Shown: piece after piece, positions 11,838-23,626 of the stretch
Layout: every line of letters starts with the position of its first letter
Position numbering within the stretch: the first letter of the stretch is position 1
Source of the DNA: Gyromitra esculenta
Taxonomy: Eukaryota > Ascomycota > Pezizomycetes > Pezizales > Discinaceae
Direction: 5' to 3'
Assembly (NCBI GenBank): GCA_038503075.1
Contig: JBCAML010000007.1
Span: forward strand, 1,240,001 to 1,304,000
DNA: 64,000 bases
The notes under the pieces: generated by a model
The model's database searches: none
What the model saw: the letters and a program-made list of their open reading frames with translations, nothing else
What the model was told of the DNA's origin: nothing
Made by a program: the position numbers and the translations under genes

Positions 11838-12723
11838 ATGCTTTTCTCCAAGTCTTCCATTTTGGCCATCGCTGCCGCTGCCGGTCTTGCCTCAGCTCAG
11901 GCTACCACCACTTCTCCTGCTACACCCGCTGGTTCAGTTAAGGCCCATGTGGTGAAGGTCAGCGATACCACTGGATCTCTGACATTCTCTCCCGACTCGA
12001 TCACAGCAGTTCCAGGCGATTTGGTCCAATTCCATTTCTACCCAATGGTACGCAAAAACCCCTTCGCCGAGAGGAAGATAGATGGGAGGGTCTGATGAAC
12101 TAACGAGACAATTGTATAGAACCACTCTGTTGCGCAATCAACCTTTGCAAACCCCTGTGAACCAATGCCATTAACCAACGGAACTGAAGGATTCTGGTCT
12201 GGCTTCATGCCTGTTACTTCTTCAGATACAACTGTTAGTAAACCGAATCTCCAACCTCCCTGACGTTTTTTTTTCTTTCTCGCAAGGCTGACTTGGAATT
12301 TCCTTAACCCAGATGCCCGTCTTCACCGTCGTCGTCAAGGACACAAACCCTGTATGGTTCTACTGTGCCACCGGCAAGCATTGCCAGGCCGGAATGGCTG
12401 GTGTCATCAACGCACCTGCGTCCACAGCAAAGACTCTCGCGCTCTACAAGACTGCCGCTGCAGGAGTCGCAAAGACCGGCATCCCCAACACGGCTGCTGG
12501 AACCGGTGGAGACAACAGCACTATGGGTGATGGTGGGAGCAGCGGTACCCCAACTGGAACTGGCTCAGGATCAGGATCAGGATCTGGCTCTGGCTCTGGT
12601 AACAGCAGCACCACTCTACCGAATGTTGCTACATCGACAAATGCCAGTGCTGGATCCACACTGTTGGCTTCTTCGGCGTTCGCTCTTGTTGCTGCTGCTG
12701 TCATTGCCGCGCTCACTTTCTAA
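11838..12723 (+). CDS. Extracellular serine-rich cupredoxin, GPI-type
   Basis: Exons 11838-12047, 12120-12233 and 12313-12723 give 244 residues; both introns are phase 0. A signal peptide covers about residues 1-20 (LAIAAAAGLASAQA). The blue-copper fold follows: VTF-type strands, then NHSV with His72, and a C-terminal loop FYCATGKHCQAGM carrying Cys126, His131 and Met136. This is the complete H-C-H-M ligand set of plastocyanin-like type-1 copper sites. The tail has a Gly/Ser dipeptide run (12565-12600), Thr/Ser-rich sequence and a hydrophobic C-terminus without charged residues after it, as in GPI-anchored proteins. Such serine-rich cupredoxins sit in the fungal wall or plasma membrane; their substrate is mostly unknown. 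A decayed copy of the copper loop lies at 18781. Call is secure; the role is inferred. Confidence 0.9.
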
Positions 12724-15647
12724 GCGGGCGTTTGTTTGTTTGTTTGAGTGAATTTTTTTTCTTTCCTTATTCTTGTTTATTCTCGATGAACCTCCGTTTG
12801 CATTTAGGGCGATGGTGGTGGGCTCGTAGTTTGTAACATTTCTAAAAAACGATTAGTGGGGGGAGAGAGCATGGTAAATGGTAGTTTTCATCAAAGTAGT
12901 TTTTTTTCTTTTTTCTTTTTCTTTTTCCATCTTTTATTTATCATTAAATAGCGACCTAAATTAGTGGTTCACGTTCATTTGGAAAAATAGTATTATGTAT
13001 AAGTAGTTTTGTTGTTTGTTTTTTTCCAAACCGCTGGACGAATTGGTTATTTACCTTTGCGATGTGCTTTTTTTCTTTAAACTACTTTACGTGAAATTAT
13101 TGAGATGTGATGAGAATGAAAATTGGTACCGTATAATCTCGTGTTTATGTCCTCCCAGCCTCCCCTCCACCAGAGAGAAAGCTCGAGAAGGTGGAACGTC
13201 TCCCATGGATAGAGTTAGTATGCAGGGTAATTCGCAATTGCACATCTCGATCTAACTAATCTACTCTACCTCGGGAAGCAACCAACCCAGAACAAAGGAC
13301 GTTGCAATTAAGCTAGCCTCCTTGATATTCAAGCCTTTTGTGTTCTTTTTTTTTTGTTCTGACCACGAAACCCAACCATCAGCCGTCTATGTGAACAGGA
13401 TAGACAAGAAATCCTGGTCGGTTACCATCAAACCAAATAACACATCACCCTATTATCTACTGACGGGTCAAAAGCGGAACAATACCATGATTGATGCTTT
13501 TGGGCCCATCGTCTAATCTTCCCATTGGCCCGCTGCTACTGGGGTTGGGGTTGGGGGGGTGGGCTGTGCAAAGAGACAAAATCACTATGACGATGATTGC
13601 AGGAAGGTATTTGGAATTACTATGCTGACAAACAATCCCATGTCATATTTTTCGCGCTAGTGAGCCGCTATGATCAGATCGGAGATAAGGGTGGGAGAGG
13701 GAAAAAAGTAAACCTTTCCCTAAGAGTTGGTGAATAAGTTATTTGAAATTTGTATTTGCACAAGGCTCTCATCTCAGCCCCCCAATACGACGTTCAATTC
13801 TTCACCGAAGGGTTTATTACTCCTCCATTCATGGAGTTCTGATTGGCAGGGAATAAGCTTTGTATAAGCTTTTTTTTTTTCTTCCGTCGGTCTTGGCGTT
13901 GAAGTGAGGCTTGCCGGGTCTACTCCGTTTTCCCCCCACCGACGATCGAGTGACATTTGGTGATGTCATCAGAGCGCGGCACTTTCGTGTTTTTTTTTCT
14001 ACCTAAAGTTAGATGCTTTTCGATCGACCATTATCATATTTTGGTTTCTTGAATCTTTCGCTGTTTCGCTGGAGATGTCCGATGGGTTATCCCGCACTGG
14101 CCTTGTTTTCCATTGTTCTATAGAATTCTCTTTTCGTACAACGATAGCCCAGTAATTTAAGTACATAGATACATCCACCCCTTTAAATTAGTGGGAATAA
14201 CCTATTGGGGGGCTGGAATTTCGGACCCGGGAACTAAAAAATAATAATGAACCGCAGCCGTACATGTTGCAGGGTTACGATACTAACCGGAAAAAGCGTT
14301 ACAGGTTCCAGAAACCTGAATGTAAAATATTAGTAACTGTCAACAGGTGATCTGGGCTGTATTACAGATAATGAATCAGCCTTGAGCTCCGCGTATTTTT
14401 AGTATTTCTTGGGGGGGGCTCATCAACCTAATTTATCGCCGGGATTACCTTCTTGCAGGAGAGTTCCGGAAGGAATCTCCTATATCGTGGTGTTTAAAGG
14501 CGTTATGCGAACTTAGGATTGATCACAAACCTGAAGATCAGAGCCCGGAATGACTATAAACTCGTGGCCCTTTGTTTGCGCGGCTCTAGCGGGCGCGCGT
14601 CGAATTATAGTTTCTAGCCAATGATTTGGGTGTCCATGAAACAAGACTCAATAGAGCCTGTAAAAATGCAGTAAAATCATGTATTTGGAAACACTAGGAG
14701 GAAATAGACTGTACCTCTTGAGTTGTGTGTGTTACTTCAAATGTTGGATGAATGTAGGTTACTATGGATGAGTGTTTTGTTTCTTGGTAACCGGAGGGTG
14801 CCCCGTCGCTAAAATGACCGCAATATTAGCAGAAAAATCTGGTTTTATGTTCTATACATTATATCTAGGCATTTGTAGATCCTAGGAGACAACTTGGGGG
14901 TCACGGCGTACAACCTGGGGACGTTCCAATCGACCTATTGGGTTATTGAAGGCTTTGGTGGGTAGATGCAGCACTGCATTGGATAGTGGGGTACGGTGAA
15001 AGGTCCGCTGGCACCTTAATATATTAACTGATGTTATTTTAAATTTAACTTTACTCAACATCCTTTGAAGGGATTTCTGAAGGATTGCTTTTACTTGCAG
15101 TGCATCTTGGCGCGGCAATAGCGCCAAGTATCGAAGACTAGGCGAAGATCTTTGTGTTGGTAGACGCGCAAGGAACTGCTCGGTTATGAGTTTTGAGGTA
15201 AAATCCGCAAGTTTTTAGTTATATTTGTACAAGGCCTAGGTTGTTTAGTGATAAATACTTTTACTATGGTCATAAATTGTCACTCGTTGAAAATTTATCG
15301 TCAGCACAACCATAGTTTTCACTCAAGTTCCCCGTTTTCAATATGGGCTAAGATTATTAGTACAATATGTTGGTATCGGACTTAGCACAAGAATCTTCGC
15401 AAGTCTTATTTGCGATAACTGTCAGGTACTCAATACACAAAAGAGAAATCTAAAGTAGTTCACGAATGGAAATCAACCAACCAACAGTACGTATCAATTC
15501 AAGGTGGAAATCTACCTCATAACCGAGTTCGACCACTAAAGACTCCTACGAAAACCTTCCATACTTTCCAAAAGGAGCTCTCCATCGCCATCCAATCACA
15601 TCATGATTAGCCTTTCAATGTAGACAGTTTATAGCCCAGCCGTATTC
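12724..15647. other. Spacer without recognised genes
   Basis: This is the 3' flank of the cupredoxin (T-rich, 12745-12950) followed by AT-rich sequence with many stops. Open frames at 13322-13516 and 14882-15127 (minus) show no recognisable motif and I treat them as chance. A short imperfect inverted pair, CTCGGTTATGAG at about 15179 and CTCATAACCGAG at about 15516, brackets some 340 bp and might be a remnant of an element. Confidence 0.45.
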
Positions 15648-16474
15648 TTAATTCCCAACTTCAGGTAACTCCTCTTGCTTTGGATATAATTTGCTTATAT
15701 CTGTCTGGAACAAGACATCTCTTAGAGAAATCAAACCTATGCTACCTTCTAGCGACGGAGGAAAAGGTGTTTTGTTTTCTAAAGTTTTCGGAAATAGCAC
15801 TTCTGCGAGTTTGGAATAGCACCCGCGCGAACGGCCTTTAATCAATATCCAGTGCCACCCCGGCCAGAGCAATGTATGCATTCCGGGCCTAAATGTGGAA
15901 GCTAGAATAGTTTCCCACATATGGGGGTAGCTATGTAGCCGCTCGTGTCCATATACATGAAACCAGGCTTTAATGTAAGCTTTCAGGGTATCTTCATACT
16001 TTGGCCAAGGAGCGACGGCATACGGGAGGCCCTTGGCACAGGCACCATCGTACTGAAAGCCCTCGGCATGCACTCTACCGCGTTCTCGATAATAATCCAG
16101 ATAGATACCCTGGAAGTAAAAATATATAGTCTTGTGATAGCTTATCTGCTGTTGACATAGCTCCTCTGCTGTTGGTATACGGACAACATCATTGCTAGAA
16201 GAGCAAGGTTCGCCCCTATACAATCTGCGGAATCTGTCCTGGAAGCTCGATGATAAGTAGGGAGAAGGGAAAAAAACGAAATTTGCTCTATGTTACTTAC
16301 TATTAGAATTTTCTGCTCGACTGCTTGGACTTCGGTTTCAGTGTGTATTGCGGCATCTGTAGACCCAAAGGGCAGTCCTGGTGACCATCCCCGGCCGAAA
16401 TAATCTACCTTTTCAGGTTCTATATACCCAGCAGCCTTTTCTTCGTCGTCGGGTGGGAATTGTAGACCCCCCAT
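15648..16474 (-). CDS. Orphan two-exon protein, function unknown
   Basis: Exons (minus strand) 16474-16301 and 16238-15648 are joined through a GTAAGT donor and a TTCCAG acceptor, phase 0, giving 254 residues. I do not recognise the family. The first exon is acidic (DDEEKAAGYIEPEKVDYF). The second is rich in Trp, Tyr and His (GWHWILIKGRSRGCYSKL, AWFHVYGHERLHSYPHMW). There is no signal peptide, no clear membrane helix and no coiled coil. The frame is intact over 830 bp and the intron is regular, which argues for a real gene. The gene stands alone between two gene-poor stretches. An adjacent minus-strand frame (16734-16973) has a GTGAGC donor and could be an upstream exon or a relic. Confidence 0.6.
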
Positions 16475-16477
16475 CAC

Positions 16478-17566
16478 AGAAGAGAGAGAAGATTAACAAA
16501 ACTGGCAAACTCAGGTTGGGGTTAAAATAGTGAATGCTGTCTAGTAATGAATGCCTTTTACGGAAAGGAGAGGGGAGGGGGAGGGGAGGGAAGAAGAGAT
16601 AGATGTTGCAGTTTCTTGTACTATAGATTTAGGGTTTGAGGAGGTCACGCTACCAGCACATTAGGCCGCCCTCAGTGGTATAGGTAAAGCTTAGCTTTTC
16701 TGCCCAACGCTATGCTAGTCAAAAAAGAAAATATTAAACTACATGCAGATACAAATCAAGGAAACAGAGAGCACACAAAGAGCCATAATGTTTAAGTAAT
16801 ACGGACAACCGCCTAGATACGTACAGATGCTTGATATTAGAGGGGGGATGCTCACCGAAATATAAAAGCGTCGCGCAGGCCTTCCATACCTCTAAACGAA
16901 ATGCTCTATCCAGAGACCCTAATGGGTTAACCGGCCGCAAGGAAGGTATAGCGTAAGCGAATATATCTGCCAATATGGTATTTGTTGAAGCTATTCCTTC
17001 CTCATAGAGAATTCGCCCCGTTCGATCGCCCCCGTCTCAGGCCCTTCATACTAACGCTTTTAATCAAGGATTTCGATTGTATGAGTCTGTATGTATGGTG
17101 GAACACTACTCCTGGAGAAATTCTAATATATGAGATATCCCCCAAAAAGTATTTTGGATATATATAATATATATATATAGGCTTCCCAGGGTTCACGTCC
17201 TCTAGCGGGATAGCGGTTCGGCAGAAGCGTTAGCTACTATGGGGGTTCTCGGGTTGATCTATTCGGCGCCCAAAGAACCCCTATAGCGCGGCTTCTATGG
17301 CTTTCTTGGTGGTATATATATATACAAGGACTTGGTTCCCGCCTTTGGTTTCCCTTTCTCATACCTTCTCCCACCGTGCTGCGCAGATATACAGATATAT
17401 TCACTATCCCCAACAAAGTACTTAGTAAATATTCGAGTGATATTCCATGAATTTCGGGTGAAAAAGTCCTAAAAATATGGAGCGGGTAATAGAAGCGATC
17501 ACTTAGCTATGGAAGCTGCTACAAGTCGGGGTTGATTTTGTTGCGCTAATCTAGTAATGCTTCCAC
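16478..17566. other. Spacer with a possible upstream exon and TA repeats
   Basis: A minus-strand open frame at 16734-16973 (begins MADIFAYAIPSLRPVNPLGS) has a GTGAGC donor at about position 16854 after KACATLLYF, so it could be a 5' exon of the orphan gene or part of a decayed gene; I could not find a matching acceptor with certainty. A purine run (GAGGGGAGGG) is at about 16565-16590. TA-dinucleotide runs are at 17158-17180 and 17316-17328. A hairpin at 17223-17296 has its own entry. Confidence 0.35.
17223..17296. repeat. Short inverted repeat (hairpin)
   Basis: CTATGGGGGTTCT (about 17237) and AGAACCCCTATAG (about 17274) are complementary apart from one pair, and the outer AGAAGC / GCTTCT also pair, giving an interrupted stem around a loop of about 24 bases. 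Upstream, TAGCGGGATAGCGG looks loosely like a Pol III A box and GGGTTGATC loosely like a B box, so a tRNA-derived element is possible but weak. Confidence 0.4.
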
Positions 17567-17649
17567 AGCTCGATTAGTGTAGAGGTTATCACTCCGGATT
17601 TTGATTTGATAATTTCCGGCAACCCCGGTTCGACTCCGGGATTGAGCTG
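17567..17649 (+). tRNA. tRNA-Gln (anticodon TTG) with a 9-nt intron
   Basis: The acceptor stem AGCTCGA pairs with TTGAGCT (one G-T), and G at 17649 would be the discriminator base. The D arm reads AGTGTAGAGGTTATC (A box). The anticodon stem CCGGA/TCCGG closes a 16-nt loop that begins TTTTGA, so the anticodon is TTG (Gln), with about 9 extra bases after position 37, the standard place for tRNA introns. The T arm is CCCCGGTTCGACTCCGGG (B box GGTTCGACTCC). All four arms can be drawn. The amino-acid call rests on the loop phasing. Confidence 0.85.
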
Positions 17650-20600
17650 CTAGGATCCCATCCTTTTGCTCATCTCACTAGATGAATCTAAGCTGGAGAT
17701 TCAGAGTACCTACTTGTAGAATACTTTGTCAAGCGAACAAAGGCTATCCAAAAGCGATAAAGAGCGACGAACTGAGTGAGTTCCGATCCTTATGATAGCA
17801 GGATTGCCAAGAAAGCTGGCGTCAATATTACATAACATGAATTAAATTAGCCATGTGTTTTAAATGCCACAGATACGAGAGGAAATTTTCGGTTTAGATC
17901 CCTCAGCGAGCCACACTGCTCGAAATTAGTCTTCCCTTTCTCGCTCACCAGCGCCGGCTCAGTTGCTTGCGCAATTATTCAACACAGGTGTGTAACTACC
18001 CCTGTGCCGTGATCTCATAGCTGAAAAAGATTAAACTAGTGGTAGTTTGAGACATAGATATGGAAGAAATATCTTAATCGCATTCGCGAAGACATTCATA
18101 CGTGTGTGTAATATTCAGAGTCTTCCCAACTAACGTTGTATTAAAAGCCTTGGACCACAAAAGCTTCTAGCTTCGAGACGCTAAGGGAAGGATCGCAAAA
18201 TCTGACATGCTGCTAAGAATTAAGAACCATGATTATTATTTTTCTTCTTCACACTGTCAAGAATTAATGAAATAGAGTCAATCGGTAGGTTGGACAAGTC
18301 ACTAATAATCACTCGATATTTAAAAAAAAAAAATCCTGTCTAGCGATAAGCAGGGTAACTTCGGCGAACCCGAAAAAAAATAAAAATTAGTGGGTCGGGG
18401 GGGCTGTGGGCAGACGACGCGTAACTCTAGGGCTGGGAGTATGCTGCGCCGGTCAACAAAATCCACAGGCTAATTTCATAGATCGATCCGGAAGAGGGTT
18501 GGCTTTCTTTTTTTATGCTCAACGACACGAGCTTCATCTTCTTTAGTGGAGGCTAGGAATGTCCTTGGCTTCCAGTTATACTTAGTGATATTCTCGAGTC
18601 AAGTCAATCGTTTCAAATACTGCGACAGACTGCCAGACGTCGACATCTGATATGTAGATTCTGGATTAGTGTCATCCTATATCAAATCAAGTTCATCTTA
18701 TGAGGAGAATAAAACCTTCCGATTTGTCAACACCGTGGGCTTGGCAGTTGAGATTGTAATCACTTGATATCACTCGCACATTTTACTGCGCCACTGGAAA
18801 GAATTGCCGGTAGGCAGGGGCAGTAAGTCAGTTTACGAGGCCCTAAGCCGAACTCGAAGACGACAAGATAATTTCACGTATACTGCTCCCTTGGCAATCT
18901 GAGTTTGTTCCTGCTACAATCCACTTTTGCAATCTCGATCTTCTTACGATCGTTCCCCACTTTTTTTTCTTTTCTCCCCATCGATGTATGGAACTGATAA
19001 TTCGGTATCTACCTTCAATTCACCAACATATGCTTTCTCACCAGCTTCCTCACCACTTTCTTGTGGTCTATTTTGTTCATTAACCGCTTTGTTTGCACAC
19101 TGTTTCGATCAGGCTTTACCCCACCGCCAAGTTTCAACACAGGGCCTTGCACAATGCCCCACTGGCGGCCTCCCCTGATTCATCAAGCGTCCCGTCACCA
19201 GCAAGTGCCAACATACACCTCCTCCTTTAGCCAGCAGGCAGCTTTCATCGGTATCAAGAATTGTTACAATCATGACCGGGTGTGTGGCGAGCAGGGGTAC
19301 TGGTTGACGAAATGATATCACTAACCAATATCTACGAGTTCATACACATGCGGGCGCTCCTGCTTTCAGAAAGCCGAGTGTAGTGAAACCGCAGGTGGAC
19401 AGATTATTCGAACTCTATGCATATATGACCAGACAATTCCTATATAACTCCTGACTGGCTGGAACGATAAAACTATTGAAGCAGGTTGCTGGAGTAGGTG
19501 TCTGGAACGGCAAACTGGTTTTGTGATGCCCGTGGTCCTTCCCTGCCACTTGATAAAGTCCAGCAAAGCCATTTAGATTTTGACAGACACTATGTCCTTC
19601 TGAGATCATCACTTCTAGTGGTTGTTCGAAGATAGTGCTGTTTCTGTCCTACAGCTCACTTGTTAATAGTTATGCGGGTATTGATGCACCTTCCAACTTA
19701 ATAGAGTAGTCTGCCTATCCCCCAAAAAGAGACCAGACGAATTTAAGGCTATAGTCTATCCAGAGCCAGAGAAACAAGTTAAGACGAACTAGGGAATTTG
19801 GCCGAGGTCGTCGATCAACTATGGCCCCTTTCAAACCCAGCCACTAAAGGAGTAAAGCTGTTCAAGTTTAGAATAGCATTGCTGTTACACTACAATTAGT
19901 ATAAAAAACTCTCCGCTTCCTATTTCTCTCGCTACTAACGATGCAGCTAGGCCCGTCTCTTTTATGTGTTCATTCGTGTCAATTCAACTGCTCCATTTGC
20001 TTGGTTGGGTGGAGTTATGAGAAAACATAGAGGTCTTTTCTTCTTTAAAGCCCTACCGTTTTAGACTCAACGCAAGCCCTTAATAAAGGTAGAGATTCCA
20101 ACGCTACAACCCATTGTGGTTCATAGGGTCCAGGCCAGCGAAAGTCAAAAATTCGCGTAGAGCGAGATAACTCCTGAATTCCGGAAGCCTATAGTCCTAG
20201 TGATAACATCGAAGTAAAGATGAATAGTGCCTCTTTTTTCAAGAACAAGCACGCAGGTGGCAATTAAGTAGCCACTAGGAAATGGTTAGCTTGTCCAAGT
20301 CAGAAAATAAGCACTAGAGAGGTAGTATGTGGCTGTAATACTGGAGATCGATACTCGCGACGTGACAGGCTGCCACACTCTCTTCCGTGCTACTATTCAA
20401 TGCTGCTCCGCAAGCAAAACCAGAAGCGTAAAAGCCTATCCTTAACCCATGTTCCCCGAAAACACCTCACGCTGCAGAATAGCATTGGTGCCACATTACA
20501 GACTCTGGCTTAGCCATATCCTGGCAGGCCTCCATATCCCACAAATCGGAGAAACTCTGGACAAATGTGGATATCTCCCGGCCATGTCAGGTATATTAGA

Positions 20601-23600
20601 AACATTGCGTATAAGATCGCAGAGAAAAACACACATCAGCATAGCTAGTGGCTGCATAGGGAAAGGTGATAGGGCAGTCCTCAAGGCCATCCATATGGAT
20701 TCAATGTATCTGAAAATCCATCTAGATATCCTTTTCAGATGTCCAGGTAGCAAAAGGGCCATCTCGCGATCCGACCACTTCTAGGTAGCCACCAAGCAGT
20801 TGATTATATTATAGTTCATGAATTGCTGGATCCATATAGTTGTATGATACTCTACCCGCCCAGTGCTCCCTTACGTGCACCACTCAAGGGAGCCCACTCT
20901 AAATCGGAAATAAAACCAATCTATCATTACCCCTATTCGCGCCCTGACTATTCATCTGGTTGGCCAACACACCTCCCTAAGATAAAGCACTTATGGTTTC
21001 ATCTTGCACCTTAAATAAGTTAGAATTTTTAGTTTAGCATCATCTCTTCTTCTTTCCTTGTGGAAGTCCAGTAGGAATTAATACCGGGAACCTGGAACAG
21101 CTGAACAAAGGTAACTTTTGGGTAGAATGACCGGGGAAATGTAACATCAAGGCCCCTTTTTTCTTTTTTTTCGAGTGCACTGTTGGATATATTGCTCTCG
21201 CCAAATCATGCTTGTTTTTTTTTTTTTTTGCTGCGATGTACTGTGTAGAGTCTAATATCGATAAAAGCTTTTCCTCCGAAATAGCGGTAAAGCTCCCGAA
21301 TCTACAAGAATTCCTTTCCGGCAAGCCCCGGGGATGCGATGTCCATAATTCTAGTATCTCTAGGGTGCCTGGCCCGGGAAATGAGACTAGCTAGTCTTAT
21401 GGTAGCTTACTTTAAGGCTCTATCCGATGAAACACTTCAGAATAAACTCTGGATCAAGCTCGTCGTCCAGGCACTCGGAGGAGGTCTCGGTAATCGCCGC
21501 AATGCATAATGACAATATCGATGTAGAGTGGAATTGCTCCCTACACACCCAGTGTTTGAAGAATCGATTTTGAGGGTCTTAGCATAATGTTATATGGAAT
21601 AGGGGTGGCGAGGAGGTCCGTGGCCAAACCAAAAGGCAATGGTGAACCACGGTTTGCTACCCGTCCTTGTTAAAGTGCATAACCTCGGATTCGACTTGAA
21701 GTTATGGACGGTAAACTATTCGTAGAGTGCATACATATATGTATAACTTTCACGATTCTTGGGCTACGGTGCGGGGAGGTTATGGGATCGACTGGAAGGG
21801 TTTCGAAATAGAAGCACTACTGTATCCAGATTGAGGTTGATTTTCTGACGAGTTCTGGGGTTTTAACTGGCCCTCGAAAAAGTATTGACGGGGCAACCTG
21901 ATCTCCAACTTTGTCGCAGAAGTCTTTAGATGATACAAGTTCCAGAAGCAGTAGGGCGGCCCCGTGGTCGATCTACAAGCATGTCGAACCGAAGATCGTT
22001 TTTATCTCGTTTCCTAGCTAGATTTCCGAGAAGGTCTCGGTAGTGTGTATCGGTGTTGAAATGTGTACCTTGAGCCATATTCCAAGTCTCTCTACCTGTT
22101 GTGACATTCGGAAGAATCCGATGGACAGGCGGAAACGAGGCTGCACGGTTCATTGAACCATCCCGAAATTCTCTGAACTGCCTCGGCCAACTCGTGATAT
22201 CATATGGCTGCCTACTTACCGTACTCTACACACATGTAGAGTAGAATACGTAGGTGGGGCTGAACATCACGATCAACCATCGGACTTCTTCACCGTTTTA
22301 GAGAGTTTTGAAATCCTTCTTGGCTTCGGGACAAGTCAAAGCCTTGAGATCTATTAATAGTAACGCTGAGCCTGTATGTAAGCAAAAGCCACACCGGATG
22401 TGTGCGTTTTAGCCCCAAGCCCTATCTACCTCGCGGAGCCAGGGTGGGTGACGTAAGCCCCCTGAAAAATGGAAGGAAGAAATTCGTGCCAAGCGCGCGA
22501 TAGCACTGGATCCCTTGCCTTGCAGGGAAACGGGCAAGAGTGTGGGAAGAAAAGCCGAATCAGCAGAATCCTATGAAAGGGGTCAACCGTTTGTTCGCTA
22601 AGCGCAGTCCTAGGGAAGGCGTATTAGTTGTATCGTTGATGTATCTTGGGGGTAGTGGGGATGGATGATAGACGATCAACAGCTATTTCGAAATCTAACA
22701 GCTGTGTAAATTTAGCTGTTGTTGAGTTTGAACGGAGTGTGAGGTACCTTGGGGTACCCAGCCAGAACAAAAAAGGATGCAAAGCTGTGGAGACGGTCCA
22801 CGATTCCCGCACCCAAGATATGGTTCGCAGGTTGCAGCATGGGACCCGTCTCTCACTCGCCCATTTCTTGAGATTCCGCAGCCCTCTGCCTCAAATACTT
22901 ATTGTTAGAAACGACAACGGCCAGCGATCATCCGAAAAACACAAACACTCATTGGGGGCAGGTACAGACTATGCTCACTCTACGATTCGTCGGATTGGTT
23001 GGGTGAGATAATTCAGACTGAATGTGAGAAACGAGAGCCTAAACGAGCAGAGGGAGCTTGAGTTGGGTTTGGGGTAGAAGCTGCCAAGGGCAGCAAGGAC
23101 CGTTTTGAGCAACGCAAAGCGGGTGAACACGAATCCGCCCAGGCACAGCCCCCAGAGCCTGTTTCCTCTCAAGATGCTGGCCGCTGCCCTTCAGGCTCCC
23201 TCCATCAATCAATCAGCTTCCTCACCCAGATTTCCACTTCTTTCCTCTTCTCCCCCACAACACAGCCCTGCTGCCACTCAAGTCCTGCCACTATTTTCTT
23301 TCCCATCTGTAGTCGGTGCTTCCAACCCTCACCGTTTCAGCACGCACCATCAGCCATACCTCTCACCATCCCCTTCATCTACTCCCATCCTCAACTCCCA
23401 TCACCGTTTTTCTTGCTTCCCACTCACACACACACATACATACACACATACATACGTACATATCCTTTGAAAGTAAGAGCACCTTCTTCAACAAACACCT
23501 CCATTTACTTGCTTTACCCGTCAGCCGACCGACGAAAATCTTACTGCCCATCGGTTCCAAGCGAACATCATCGATTCTCGCTGTCTAACCTCCAGCTTCC

Positions 23601-23626
23601 ACAGAGGCGTTGCCTTCTCGTTTGCA
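17650..23626. other. Long gene-poor stretch with relics; includes bZIP leader
   Basis: I find no intact gene in these 6 kb. A cupredoxin relic is at 18781. Open frames at 18927-19178, 20449-20784, 22624-22812 (minus) and 22646-23011 have no recognisable domain and look like chance or decayed sequence. Poly-A and poly-G runs occur at 18321-18333 and 18398-18404. From about 23190 to 23626 the strand becomes C/T-rich with CA/CATA simple repeats (about 23425-23462), as expected for the promoter and leader of the bZIP gene at 23627. Confidence 0.45.
18769..18830 (+). pseudogene. Decayed cupredoxin fragment (copper loop)
   Basis: From 18781 the frame reads FYCATGKNCR, then a stop, then AGAV. The intact gene at 11838 reads FYCATGKHCQAGMAGV at its copper site. 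Nucleotides agree over about 45 bases (TTTTACTGCGCCACTGGAAA against TTCTACTGTGCCACCGGCAA), mostly differing at third positions. The copper His is changed to Asn, a TAG interrupts the frame and the Met ligand is lost. I cannot extend the match clearly on either side, so this is a small relic of a second cupredoxin. Confidence 0.65.

Noticed and set aside
20449..20784. 111-codon plus frame (and 88-codon minus shadow)
   Set aside because: No domain, no splice signals and no conserved-looking blocks; in a stretch rich in stops elsewhere.
21690..21720. CCTCGGATTCGACTTGAAG as a tRNA T-arm
   Set aside because: No matching acceptor, D or anticodon arm around it.
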